Shown here one piece after another: positions 28,101-35,636 of a DNA stretch of 64,000 nucleotides. The translations under genes and the position numbers were made by a program. Under the pieces are notes generated by a model. That model saw only the letters and a program-made list of their open reading frames with translations. It did no database searches and was not told where the DNA came from. Source of the stretch: Chitinophaga sp. Cy-1792 (GTDB lineage: Bacteria; Bacteroidota; Bacteroidia; Chitinophagales; Chitinophagaceae); assembly GCF_011752935.1 (NCBI RefSeq), contig NZ_VWWO01000003.1, positions 186,001 through 250,000 on the forward strand. The letters run 5' to 3'. Position 1 is the stretch's first letter. Each line of letters begins with the position of its first letter.

Positions 28101-28637
28101 AACTATCTGCTGCTGTGTTTTGTAACCGACAAAGGTGAATACCAGCATATCGCCGGCATTGGCGGTTTTCAGTGTGTAGTAACCGTTGGCATCTGTCAGA
28201 GTACCTTCTTTGTTACGCAGGTTTTTTACGGTTACACCTGGCAGCGGACGATTATTTTCATCGGTAACAATTCCTGAAAGCGCTTTCTGGTCAATAGTTC
28301 CAGTGGTGTTTCCGGGAACCGGATTCTTCTTTCTTACATCACGGATAATGGTGTAGGTGTTGTCATTGACAAAAAGGAATATCAGCCCTTTGGGATAGAG
28401 CATTTCCTTTAGCACTGCTTCAACAGATTTCCCTGAAATACTTGCAGGATCAAAGCTGACATTGATGTCTTCCAGTAAGCTGTTTTCATAAACGAAGCTG
28501 GTACCGAAAGATTTTGTAACCTGCTTTAAGGCGGTAGTAACGGGCATGTTCCTGACCTGGGCAGAGGAATGCTGTGAGGCCGCCACTAATAGGCATGCCA
28601 TGGCCACAGTCTGAATGAACTTCAGCACACTGTTCAT
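25146..28637 (-). CDS. SusC/RagA family TonB-linked outer-membrane receptor with STN domain
   Basis: Complete receptor of 1163 residues. Signal peptide (about 1-26), STN domain (about 30-110: ALKQVTKSFGTSFVYENSL, LIFLFVNDNTYTII), a carboxypeptidase-regulatory-like sandwich (GIVTDENNRPLPGVTVKNL), plug (MNVADKMEGLVSGLL, LTIRGRNTLRAQQDPLIVID, VTFLKDAAAASIWGVRAANG) and a barrel ending GLRTTF. The STN domain lets ligand binding signal to the FecR protein encoded upstream, so this locus is a complete trans-envelope regulatory unit: receptor, FecR, sigma. The gene lies 35 bases after fecR and 18 before susD. The substrate is unknown. Confidence 0.95.
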   Translation of the reverse strand: MNSVLKFIQTVAMACLLVAASQHSSAQVRNMPVTTALKQVTKSFGTSFVYENSLLEDINVSFDPASISGKSVEAVLKEMLYPKGLIFLFVNDNTYTIIRDVRKKNPVPGNTTGTIDQKALSGIVTDENNRPLPGVTVKNLRNKEGTLTDANGYYTLKTANAGDMLVFTFVGYKTQQQIVTKAAQLNISMSTDNIQLSTVEVSTGYQTIAKERATGSFSQIKDLDLEKKVTMNVADKMEGLVSGLLVTTNPADASGRPTTKTTLTIRGRNTLRAQQDPLIVIDGFPYEGDLSMLNPEDISRVTFLKDAAAASIWGVRAANGVVVIEMKKGKNQKRLINFSTNYTIGGKPDLSYRPVANSADYLDFEQEAVNKSLLPDPSGKTLPSTSAGADIFFRYKRGEITAAQRDALVAQLASYDYKSSYSKYLLQQQQIKQYNLSVAGGNDAAKYFISGSYSDELPVAKGNRNQRVTLNSTNIFQLTKNLEANVGFMIVMANTKNNGVGLKPLEPGTGTLLPYDRIVDENGAPMQYSRAFNKRTLDSLEKMGYLPWKYNYIDELANADNTSRSNLYRLNGGFHYKIIPGLSASLSGLYERSFARTRNYYSPSTYTSRNTVNNATSVQAGKLVYGLPRGGILDLSNVEMEHYDVRGQLNYSKSLGANHRIDAVGGGEIRQVWTNGATSRLYGYDDQTLSSSLVNYDLYYKTAVTNYQNKPSNPNTLSDARDRYLSWYTNANYTYHEKYVLSGSVRLDDSNLFGASKKYRATPLWSMGAMWKLGEENFMNTAVMNRLNLRATYGVNGNVDKTTSPYLIATVPSSIGYYNGLPYADISNPANPLLRWEKTKTFNVGVDASFWKSKLEMSLDVYYKRCYDLLGPAEFNPTYGFTSLTVNTAKVDNHGADLNITADFFREKAFSWKSIMNFSYNMNKVASSNLQRELVTYYVNSGSGSNPVKGKPIEAVYSYRFGGLDSAGRPTLLNGAGKRMLTEADIASDLTTLTYSGSTVPKYFGGWTNTFRYKQLELSALVTFKFDYVFRRPSVSYFSYSTQKSINKDVALRWKQPGDENKTIVPVMPSTGVNYSESWYLLSDQLIESGSHIRLREVSLSYDLPAQLLRSIHLQKLSLLAYGRNLALWTQNKAGIDPDYIPSAYYTMLPPARSFAIGLRTTF

Positions 28638-28672
28638 AAACCTGATTGATTTTTGTGGTTGGTAAATGAGGC

Positions 28673-29665
28673 CTACTCTTTGTTGGTAATGAAAAGAGTA
28701 TCCTGGTGTTGGTTGATATTTACGTCAAGTATTCTGGATAAAACGAATAGCAAATCTTTTTCTCCCTGCATAGGAATTCTTCCTTCAATTTTCCTTTCCA
28801 GGATGGAAGAATCTTTTGTGATTATAGTATAACCATAGCGCTCTTCTAATATGTGAATAATCTCTTTTATTTTGGTACTGTTTAATAATAGCTCATGTCT
28901 TGTCCAGGCGGTAGCAGCAAGGGTATCCACCTTTACGACTACATTTTTGCTGATGGTGTTGGTCCAACCTTCTCCGGGTTGGAGGAACACCGGTTGTGCA
29001 GGTGCAAGGAAGTTATCGATGCGTACACTGCCTCTTTGAAGCATTACAGATAGCTCATTGTTGCGGGCATGCACGTTGAAAGCCGTTCCCAGTACGGTAA
29101 CGATACCGTTGCAGGTGGTTACCCGGAAGGTATCGCCCAGGTGTTTTACATCAAAGAATGCCTCTCCCTGCATCTGAACATCTCTTTTGCCTGTGAAATA
29201 CCAGGAGCGCGGATAAGTCACGGTAGTATTGGCATTCAGCATTACAATGGAATGGTCTGGCAGTGTGATTTTTCTGGTTTCTCCATATCCGGTGTGGATA
29301 TTAACGGAGGAAATCATAAACCAGCCGCTGGTAGCAACTACCAGGAGTAATAAAGTTGCGGCCACTGCCCACCATTTCCGGGGTTGATATAAGACACGTG
29401 CTGTTGGCGGTTTGGCTATCTCCGCGAGTAATTTCTCCCAGCTGGCTTGCATATTGGCCTCGTTCGTTGATACGGTTGGCATAGATAAAGCATACACAAC
29501 CTCCCTGGCTTCCTCCATTTTAGGCAGGGTACCAGGGATGTCAGCCATCACTTTTTTCCAGTAGGCATTGGTATCGGCCGCAGGGTATTTCACCCATTGG
29601 ATGAAATATTCATCCAGCAGGAAGTCTTCCGGCAGATAATGCTCATAGTCTTTAGCTCTATTCAT
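28673..29665 (-). CDS. FecR family anti-sigma factor
   Basis: Inner-membrane signal transducer of 330 residues. An N-terminal cytoplasmic part (about 1-95) binds the sigma factor; one transmembrane helix follows (about 98-118, WWAVAATLLLLVV). The periplasmic FecR domain has the usual blocks TGYGETRKITLPDHSIVMLN, GEAFFDVKH, FRVTTCNGIVTVLGTAFNVH and VMLQRGSVRI, and the C-terminal STN-like domain (INSTKIKEIIHILEERYGY region, GRIPMQGEKDLLFVLSRILD) contacts the receptor. It lies between the sigma gene (83 bases upstream) and susC. It would release or activate the sigma factor when SusC is loaded. Confidence 0.94.
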   Translation of the reverse strand: MNRAKDYEHYLPEDFLLDEYFIQWVKYPAADTNAYWKKVMADIPGTLPKMEEAREVVYALSMPTVSTNEANMQASWEKLLAEIAKPPTARVLYQPRKWWAVAATLLLLVVATSGWFMISSVNIHTGYGETRKITLPDHSIVMLNANTTVTYPRSWYFTGKRDVQMQGEAFFDVKHLGDTFRVTTCNGIVTVLGTAFNVHARNNELSVMLQRGSVRIDNFLAPAQPVFLQPGEGWTNTISKNVVVKVDTLAATAWTRHELLLNSTKIKEIIHILEERYGYTIITKDSSILERKIEGRIPMQGEKDLLFVLSRILDVNINQHQDTLFITNKE

Positions 29666-29748
29666 ATGCGGTTATCCGCAGGTTTACAAGTACAGACGCA
29701 GGGATAATCCACGATTACCCCATTTTTCAAAAATATTTTTTAAATTTT

Positions 29749-30330
29749 TTATCGGCGCGGAAGCAGGAGCAGCAATACAAGTAGAGAAAACCCGCCTAAT
29801 TGTTCACGGAGGCGCTCTAATGCCCTGTAAACCAGCTTATAGGTGGCGGTGGTGTTAATGTCAAGGATATCCCCGATTTCTTCGTACGAGAGGTCTTCAT
29901 AGAATTTCAGAAAGATGGCTTCTCGTTGTCTGTTCGTAAGGGTATCTAATAACTTGTCCACTTTTTGTTTAAGCTCGCTGGCTCTTTCGGCCCGAATGAG
30001 CGGGTGTTCGTAGGTTAGCTCCAAATTGAAAGGAACATATTCTGCTGATATGGCATCTTCCTGCCGGCCAGGATCGGACGACAGTTTCCGTATTAGCATA
30101 CGGCGGAAAGACAATAGCAGGTAATGTTTGGCAACGCGTGGTGTATCGATGGTTTCCCTGTTTCGCCATAATTTCAGAAATAGGTCATTGATGCTTTCTT
30201 CAATGAAAGACTTGTCCAGCGTGAATTTTAACCCATAATTTGATAAAATGGGAAAATATTCCTTGTATAGTCCTTCAAGTCCGGTGATTTCCCCGGATTT
30301 CAGCAATGTCCATAATTCAGCATCAGGCAT
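29749..30330 (-). CDS. ECF RNA polymerase sigma factor (FecI-like, Bacteroidota type)
   Basis: Sigma-70 family factor of 193 residues from ATG 30330. A frame extension to a TTG at 30357 exists, but MPDAELWTLLKSGEITGLEGLYKEY is the normal start pattern for this group. Region 2 is at about 15-85 (ESINDLFLKLWRNRETI); region 4 at about 125-180 (LTNRQREAIFLKFYEDLSYEEIGDILDI). The end is odd: a very hydrophobic tail (LLVLLLLLPRR) follows region 4 and could touch the membrane. Together with the FecR downstream it should control the SusCD genes that follow on the same strand. Confidence 0.93.
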   Translation of the reverse strand: MPDAELWTLLKSGEITGLEGLYKEYFPILSNYGLKFTLDKSFIEESINDLFLKLWRNRETIDTPRVAKHYLLLSFRRMLIRKLSSDPGRQEDAISAEYVPFNLELTYEHPLIRAERASELKQKVDKLLDTLTNRQREAIFLKFYEDLSYEEIGDILDINTTATYKLVYRALERLREQLGGFSLLVLLLLLPRR

Positions 30331-30489
30331 ATCAGGTAGGAATGCGTTTCGGCACAATAATACAAGAAATTTTTTTTAAATGGGAGAGGGGCCTTATCAC
30401 CATTGAACAGGAGGTTAGACCAGATAAGATAGATCGAGTGGGTATTTATATGGAAATTTATCTTCCATTGCATCATTTTATAAATATCT

Positions 30490-31257
30490 ATGAAAATAAT
30501 ATTTACTCTGTTCATAATACCTGTATTGTTATTTGCTTGTAGTACTAATTCTTCCGAGCGTGATGGAGACCTGCATACGTTTTCTTCAAAGGATACAACC
30601 TGTCCTAAAGCCAGGCTCCAGGCAGAGCAGGATTTCCGGAATGGAAAAATGATGTATTCCTTTTACGAGACCTTCACAATTGATATTATGAGGAATGAAG
30701 AGGAGATGAAAGAGCAGTTGAAATTCTTTGATATTAGTGATACTACAGAAATTATATCGGATGTTATGACCTTTCAAAAGCAAGGCTGCTATGGCAAACG
30801 GATGAAAGAACTAATTGGAGAGCGCTATGGGAAAAATTTTATAGACTCATTGCTGAATGTTTCGGATAGCATTTTTCTTACCAGGCATATCAACGATACA
30901 ATGTATTCCTGGGGATGTGATACCCCTGCTATTTATCCTGGAGATACGATTAAGAACACATTTCTAAGTATACTCCAACAACAATTCGCTGGTAAAGTCA
31001 AATATCCGGCTGGTTATAAACGGGGGAATAGCACTTATTCTTCAGGAGAAGTAGAAATTCAATTTATCGTAAACAAAACAGGACAGGCTATTATCACAGG
31101 GTATTCTTTTAAGTTTGATGTGAAGGAGAACCACCAATATGAGACTTATTTTAAAAAAAAGATAACAGCAATAATAAAAACCAAAGGCTGGACACCAGCC
31201 AGAATCAGGGGAAAGAACGTTATTAGCCGATGTGATAAAAGTATTGTTTTCAAATAA
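30490..31257 (+). CDS. Lipoprotein with a TonB C-terminal-like domain
   Basis: Predicted lipoprotein of 255 residues; the signal peptide ends LLFAC (Cys17). The middle is Cys-containing and of no known type. The last 90 residues resemble a TonB C-terminal fold: EVEIQFIVNKTGQAIITGYS, then a helix (YFKKKITAIIKTKGW) and TPARIRGKNV, which match the G-x-v-x-v-x-F and W-x-P-A-x-x-x-G-K pattern of energy-transducer proteins. Because it is a lipoprotein and not membrane-anchored by an N-terminal helix, it is unlikely to be a working TonB. It stands alone, convergent with the next gene (4 bases between stops). Composition is more AT-rich than that of the uptake genes. Confidence 0.75.
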   Translation: MKIIFTLFIIPVLLFACSTNSSERDGDLHTFSSKDTTCPKARLQAEQDFRNGKMMYSFYETFTIDIMRNEEEMKEQLKFFDISDTTEIISDVMTFQKQGCYGKRMKELIGERYGKNFIDSLLNVSDSIFLTRHINDTMYSWGCDTPAIYPGDTIKNTFLSILQQQFAGKVKYPAGYKRGNSTYSSGEVEIQFIVNKTGQAIITGYSFKFDVKENHQYETYFKKKITAIIKTKGWTPARIRGKNVISRCDKSIVFK

Positions 31258-31261
31258 TAAT

Positions 31262-31885
31262 TCATGGATGTTTTTCAGCTTGCTCCTGCCAGAGTTTTCT
31301 CATTAATGGAGTGATATAAAAACAATCTTCAATATGCTCGTTATCAAAGATACACCAGTAAAAGACAGTGTACTCGTGCAAGGAAAAATTTTCAATTAGA
31401 AGCTGTTTGGCCCTAAGCCAGTCTTTGTTGGTCTCATCATTAGTGCCAAGGACTTCTATGATCATCATCATCAGCGTAAACCTGATATCATCATCATTTA
31501 CACGCGAATAGACGGCGAAATATTTATCTAAGTCCTCGGCACTGGCGACTTCATACTCCCAATCCTGCATGTGGGGTTCATTACGATAATTGAATTCAGC
31601 TGCAAGGAAATCAATAGCAGCCCTGGTGGGGTATCTGTAGTTGGGTATTTTCGAGATGATTGTTATTGTATTACAAGTGGAACACCACCAGTAAATTTTT
31701 TTATCATCTGCCAGCCTGGATTCAGATTTGATATTACAGGTGGCACATAGTCTTTCAAAAGATTCATCTTCACAAGCGGTATAACCACAGTTACTACAAT
31801 GCCAGCTTGTAGGTGGGATATTTTCTTCATCAAAGCTCCATGTGAAATCCTGTTGTTGGCAATTGGGGCATATCTGTAATGCCAT
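31262..31885 (-). CDS. Hypothetical zinc-ribbon protein
   Basis: Cytoplasmic protein of 207 residues from ATG 31885; a TTG start further up lies inside the terminator hairpin of the preceding gene and was rejected. Four CxxC knuckles are visible in the first 75 residues (CPNC, CSNC, CATC, CSTC), suggesting two zinc ribbons. The rest (about 80-207) is helical and acidic with no recognised family. The gene follows another small hypothetical gene on the same strand, separated by a terminator, so it probably has its own promoter. No function can be given. Confidence 0.75.
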   Translation of the reverse strand: MALQICPNCQQQDFTWSFDEENIPPTSWHCSNCGYTACEDESFERLCATCNIKSESRLADDKKIYWWCSTCNTITIISKIPNYRYPTRAAIDFLAAEFNYRNEPHMQDWEYEVASAEDLDKYFAVYSRVNDDDIRFTLMMMIIEVLGTNDETNKDWLRAKQLLIENFSLHEYTVFYWCIFDNEHIEDCFYITPLMRKLWQEQAEKHP

Positions 31886-31905
31886 AGAAGAAGTTTTTAT
31901 ATAAC

Positions 31906-31938
31906 TCAAAACGGCTTTCAGGTGATATTTGAAAGCCG
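31906..31938 (-). terminator. Terminator of the DUF1444-like gene
   Basis: CGGCTTTCA (31912-31920) pairs with TGAAAGCCG (31930-31938); on the minus strand TTTTG follows the stem. Confidence 0.75.
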
Positions 31939-31973
31939 ATTAAATAATAATCTTTACTTGATCCGGTAAATTA

Positions 31974-32612
31974 TCAGATTGTTTCTATCACGCTCCATTG
32001 ATTATTCTCGCGTGTATAGATGTGTCGAACGAGCAATTGATTTTTATCGATTGTATCATAAGCTCTGTTAATCAGATCACGTAGGTGTTCCCGGCCAGCG
32101 GCATTATTTTTACCGGTAATAAATAGGAGATCCCTGGCAGGTAAAGCTATACATGGCTGGTCGTTCAGCGTGCGTTCGAGATCATCCCACAGGCTGTTAA
32201 TTAAAATCATAGCTGCTTCATAATTTCCGCCATTGGCGAGCATCATCACTTCTGAGGCATTTCCATGAATTTCGGTTTTTTCCGAAGTTTCTTCGACCAG
32301 GTTATTGATTGCTGCTTCCCTCAATTTTTCAAGTGTAATTGTTTCAGATAAATGTCTGTTCTGTAGAAGCATAAAAGAATCGCCCATGTCTAATGCATAA
32401 AAAAGACCAAGATCTTTTGCAATAGGTTCATAGATGGGAAGATCAGCATTGCCTAATTCGATTTTCGGTTCGTCATTACTGTGGTTGGGAGATGCTTCGT
32501 TATACAACCTTTTAATTCTTGGGTATACTTTCGTCAGGTCAGTATCGGAGTCATTTGTTGCTGTGGTAGAAGGTTGCGTCTTTTTACCAAAAAGTTTGTT
32601 GAACAGGCCCAT
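31974..32612 (-). CDS. DUF1444-like hypothetical protein
   Basis: Protein of 212 residues beginning MGLFNKLFGKK, a short amphipathic start common in small soluble Bacteroidota proteins. The body resembles the DUF1444 (YtpQ) family: IYEPIAKDLGLFYALDMGDS, an L-x-x-A-x-x-NL block (LREAAINNLVEE), and PARDLLFITGKNNAAGREHL with a final W in NQWSVI. The family has no known function. It lies between the zinc-ribbon gene and the tRNA-like scar at 32684, convergent with none. Confidence in the family name is moderate; that the gene is real is well supported by the terminators on both sides. Confidence 0.75.
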   Translation of the reverse strand: MGLFNKLFGKKTQPSTTATNDSDTDLTKVYPRIKRLYNEASPNHSNDEPKIELGNADLPIYEPIAKDLGLFYALDMGDSFMLLQNRHLSETITLEKLREAAINNLVEETSEKTEIHGNASEVMMLANGGNYEAAMILINSLWDDLERTLNDQPCIALPARDLLFITGKNNAAGREHLRDLINRAYDTIDKNQLLVRHIYTRENNQWSVIETI

Positions 32613-32642
32613 AGGTTAGAATAGTTTTGGAGGTTAATATAC

Positions 32643-32682
32643 AAAAAAGGCTTTCAAGTATCACTTGAAAGCCTTTTTCTTG
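32643..32682. terminator. Bidirectional terminator next to the tRNA 3'-like fragment
   Basis: AAAAGGCTTTCAAGT pairs with ACTTGAAAGCCTTTT over ATC, with A-run and T-run on either side. It would end the minus-strand ATPase transcript, and its position next to 32684 copies the terminator/tRNA arrangement seen at 35402-35442. Confidence 0.8.
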
Positions 32683-32699
32683 TAACGAGATTGGGGAAA
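32683..32699 (-). other. Fragment resembling a tRNA-Met 3' end (possible attachment-site scar)
   Basis: TGTAACGAGATTGGG here matches TGTAGCGAGATCGGG at the 3' end of the tRNA-Met gene (35440-35454) at 13 of 15 positions and lies in the same orientation, again just after a terminator. The rest of a tRNA is absent. It may mark the far junction of an old insertion into the tRNA 3' end. Confidence 0.4.
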
Positions 32700-32792
32700 A
32701 TTATCTAACCTATCGTTGGGCTAGCTTGGGTCAAATAATTTGACAAACGATCTTCTCCGTGCACTATTATTAAACAAATCTAGCCCCAAATT

Positions 32793-34409
32793 TTAACCCG
32801 ATATAAACTCTAAAACTTCCGCATAAGCTGCATTTTTCATTTGCCGTGAACGGACAGTTCCCACCTGATAAAGCTTATTCATCAATTCTTCTTCACTAAT
32901 ATCAATTACCTCCTTAATTGTTGATATTCCTGCTTCCTTAATGAGCTTATTTTTTTGCCAGTTAGTTAAGTCAAGAACATCAGGCGACTGTTGTAAGATC
33001 GAATTTATCGATTCCACAAGGGATGCCTCGTTTTCTATTACTATGCTCTCATTGCTTAGTTCATTGTAAGCCGAATGATTATGACCGTATTCAGAAAAAT
33101 TATTCAACTGAAGTCTTGAAATTATATCGCGCGAGTTTTTCACGGGGTTTGTAACTTGTGAAAGGAATACCCCGTAGTTCACTTCATAACGTGTCCCGAT
33201 CAAAGATCTGCTACCTTTAACACCATCATCAACTTTTCTGATTATCCCGGTATATGTTAATAAGCGAAGTGCTTCACGTACCTGAATAGGAGAATCTTTA
33301 TGAACCCAAAAAAACAAACTTGTTTCAGGCTTAACAGAGCCATTTTCTTCTAAATTTTTCTTAACAAGATTTGGTATAACGGTATCCTCTACAAATTTTC
33401 TGCCCCAGTCAACAAGCAATTTGTGGCCTTTAAATTTGTCTCCTAATAGCGTATGTTCAATCCAGATCTCATTTCTAAAAAAGGTACGAATCAGTGTTTC
33501 TATTTCACTTGGACCTATTTTGGGTAATCGTTCTGTAGTTTTCAGAAGTATTCTGGGATTTCCGTTTGCGCAAAAAACTAGTGCATTATAAACGTCCTTA
33601 TGTTGGTTAATACTATTTAATTGGGTGGGGTCTACTTGCTTTTGTACCATGGAGTTCATAAATCCCAGATATCCGAGGTCCTGAATATTTCTATCAATCT
33701 TTTTGAACGTTGCATCATGTACGGATTCAAAAGTTTCTCCGAAATGAGTAACGCCTGGATACACAGCTGCCTTCGAAGAAACATAGGGAGATCGCAAGTC
33801 TCTAAAAAAAGTAAAAAATTGCCGTTGCTGTTCAGGCCTAAAAATATGAGCTGCCTCGTCAAAGTAAAAGTAAATCCCTTTTAGCTGATTTTTTTCACAA
33901 AGTTCATTTAATGCGTCAATTATGTCATTCAGTTCAGGTAGTGATGATGAATTGATAATAGAACCTGGATTCTTGTATGAGGCTTCGTAAGCCCTGATTA
34001 TTTCATCAAGCTTGCTGGTACTATCTTGAACATTGCCGTCAACGTTCAATAGTGTTGAAGCATACTTTGAAAAAAGCAGGCCTTTTTTAAGGCAACTTTT
34101 CATCAATTCTCTTAGGCTCCTGGCAATCATCCAATTTCGGAACTGAAACGGATCGCTTGAATGAATTAATGTACTGGCCATGAACGTTATATAAACCGGC
34201 AAAATTTTCTCTTCTTGAAAATTTGTTTCTAATTCATATGCAGCAAACTTCATAAGAAACGATTTGCCAGTTCCTCGGCTCCCTTCAAGAATCAAATTGG
34301 AATTAGATTTTAAAGATTCAATAATATCTTTTTCCAATTGAGAGATAACAATAAGATTCGGCAGTTCCTCAGGCCGAATATTCTCTGTCCTAAAATATAA
34401 ATCTGCCAT
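32793..34409 (-). CDS. AAA+ ATPase (ORC/Cdc6-like) with C-terminal helical DNA-binding-like tail
   Basis: Cytoplasmic ATPase of 538 residues. Walker A is GSRGTGKS (43-50) and Walker B is FYFDEAAH (DEAAH 184-188). The layout, with a short N-terminal segment before the P-loop and a conserved NGNPRILLKTTERL sensor-2-like block (about 300), fits ORC/Cdc6-like STAND-related ATPases found in defence islands. A winged-helix-like region may follow (about 370-430, REALRLLTYTGIIRKV). The last 55 residues (NKLIKEAGISTIKEVIDI, EEELMNKLYQVGTVRSRQM) look like helix-hairpin-helix/SAM-type helices. The gene starts 3 bases after the HEPN-like gene, so both form one operon. AT content is higher than in neighbouring core genes. 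Function is unknown; a defence role is inference. Confidence 0.85.
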   Translation of the reverse strand: MADLYFRTENIRPEELPNLIVISQLEKDIIESLKSNSNLILEGSRGTGKSFLMKFAAYELETNFQEEKILPVYITFMASTLIHSSDPFQFRNWMIARSLRELMKSCLKKGLLFSKYASTLLNVDGNVQDSTSKLDEIIRAYEASYKNPGSIINSSSLPELNDIIDALNELCEKNQLKGIYFYFDEAAHIFRPEQQRQFFTFFRDLRSPYVSSKAAVYPGVTHFGETFESVHDATFKKIDRNIQDLGYLGFMNSMVQKQVDPTQLNSINQHKDVYNALVFCANGNPRILLKTTERLPKIGPSEIETLIRTFFRNEIWIEHTLLGDKFKGHKLLVDWGRKFVEDTVIPNLVKKNLEENGSVKPETSLFFWVHKDSPIQVREALRLLTYTGIIRKVDDGVKGSRSLIGTRYEVNYGVFLSQVTNPVKNSRDIISRLQLNNFSEYGHNHSAYNELSNESIVIENEASLVESINSILQQSPDVLDLTNWQKNKLIKEAGISTIKEVIDISEEELMNKLYQVGTVRSRQMKNAAYAEVLEFISG

Positions 34410-34412
34410 TGA

Positions 34413-35114
34413 TTATATGGTTAAATAAGAATGAATTGAAACAATATGATTGAGATTTTCCATGATTATGGGCTCTATTTTCTCCAAATTTTCCTTATTA
34501 AGTCCTTTTATATATCGTAAGCACAACGAAAAAATAGCAATTTCTTTATATGATGACAGACATCTTTTGAATAGATCAACTTCCCGCTTTTCTACCTTCA
34601 ATGCTTTTGAGTCCGTAATCCAGGTATGGTGGTTACCATGAACATATTCAGAAAGGTCTCTATACAAATCCTTAGCCCGGGTATAGTAGGATTCACAATC
34701 AGATTTAATTTCAGGAAAAAATGCTTTATAAAATCGATGAGACAATATCCCATTATTATAATCATTAATTGTTGACCAGTTCAGATCTTTTGAAGACTTC
34801 GTCCATTCAATGAAATCAATGAGGTTCGTGCTAAAATATATACCACCAAACAACATCTCCATTGATAGTCTTAAAGCACTAAAGGAATTGCGATATAGGC
34901 AATAACCTTGAGAAAGTAATGAAAGCTCCAACGCTTGAATACTATTACTCAGTAATATTTTATATGGCTCATCTGGGATTACTCCAAGCCAGGTTTGGAG
35001 AGACATTGACGTGTTAATTCCTAAATTTATTGTCTCTTCATTTTCTTTTAATGATAAATCAAATAAGTCTTGAACTTGCTTATTTACTTTTCTTAAATAT
35101 TCTTCAGCTGTCAT
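34413..35114 (-). CDS. HEPN-like hypothetical protein, partner of the ATPase
   Basis: All-helical protein of 233 residues without signal or membrane segments. In the second half it has RDLSEYVH (Arg152 to His159, an R-x6-H spacing) in the context YRDLSEYVHGNHHTW, which fits the HEPN-type RNase motif; the region SLLSQGYCLYRNSFSALRLS resembles helical domains of abortive-infection and DUF5677-type proteins. I cannot name the family with certainty. It is the first gene of a two-gene operon with the AAA ATPase (3 bases apart), is AT-rich and lies beside a tRNA gene. A toxin-like RNase kept in check or triggered by the ATPase is a reasonable but unproven model. Confidence 0.7.
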   Translation of the reverse strand: MTAEEYLRKVNKQVQDLFDLSLKENEETINLGINTSMSLQTWLGVIPDEPYKILLSNSIQALELSLLSQGYCLYRNSFSALRLSMEMLFGGIYFSTNLIDFIEWTKSSKDLNWSTINDYNNGILSHRFYKAFFPEIKSDCESYYTRAKDLYRDLSEYVHGNHHTWITDSKALKVEKREVDLFKRCLSSYKEIAIFSLCLRYIKGLNKENLEKIEPIIMENLNHIVSIHSYLTI

Positions 35115-35401
35115 TGGGGGGAGTTAATAATCAGTTTTTCATACCAACTATGTACGTATATAAATGATTTTGGGACTTTTTAATTTATGAAATTTTGAAA
35201 AATTCATTTGCTTTTCTTCAAATAGTCATTTTTATAAATAGCTGTCGCATTACAGTATGACTGAGAACAAATTATTCAGCATATTAATAGGGGACTTCAG
35301 TGCAATGTTGTAAAAATTAGTAGACAAGGGAGGATAAAATTCTTCTACTAAATTGAAAACTTTAGGAGGTATTCTTTAAGTACCAAATACCCTTTCAAAA
35401 G
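35115..35401. other. AT-rich non-coding stretch upstream of the HEPN/ATPase operon
   Basis: No gene seen. It is clearly richer in A+T than the flanking core DNA, and contains an imperfect inverted repeat AGTAGA/TCTACT (around 35310-35340). No clean TAnnTTTG promoter on the minus strand could be found. Confidence 0.5.
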
Positions 35402-35437
35402 AAAAAGCCTTTTAAGCTATGCTTAAAAGGCTTTTTA
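35402..35437 (-). terminator. Terminator of tRNA-Met
   Basis: AAAAAGCCTTTTAAGC pairs with GCTTAAAAGGCTTTTT over TAT, directly 3' of the tRNA on the minus strand. Confidence 0.85.
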
Positions 35438-35441
35438 TCTG

Positions 35442-35515
35442 TAGCGAGATCGGGAGTTGAACCCGAGACCTTTGGGTTATGAATCCAACGCTCTAACCAC
35501 CTGAGCTACCTCGCC
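35442..35515 (-). tRNA. Elongator tRNA-Met (CAU)
   Basis: Minus-strand cloverleaf of 74 nt with anticodon CAT in loop TTCATAA. D stem GCTC/GAGC and no run of three G-C pairs at the anticodon stem, so it is not the initiator. First acceptor pair is G1-U72, and A31 faces C39, a feature I believe common in this tRNA in the group. A tRNA-Ile with modified CAU anticodon cannot be fully excluded. Confidence 0.85.
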
Positions 35516-35567
35516 ATTTTCGTTTTTGAGTGCCTTGCTTTTCAGCGTCAGCCCCTAAACGGGAGTG

Positions 35568-35598
35568 CAAAGATAATAGCGAAAAAATGAAATATCAA
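35568..35598 (-). promoter_or_regulatory. Promoter of tRNA-Met
   Basis: Minus strand TTG (35596-35598), 20-nt spacer and TATCTTTG (35568-35575). It would give a 5' leader of about 45 nt before the tRNA. Confidence 0.6.
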
Positions 35599-35636
35599 AA
35601 TGTTGAGGCATTTTTTTTCAAACTTTTTTTAAAAAA

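Noticed and set aside
30490..31257. Working TonB energy transducer
   Set aside because: It has a lipobox instead of a transmembrane anchor, and no ExbB/ExbD genes are nearby.
32643..35515. Complete integrative element at the tRNA-Met gene
   Set aside because: No integrase, recombinase or relaxase gene lies between the tRNA and the scar; only a degenerate islet can be argued.
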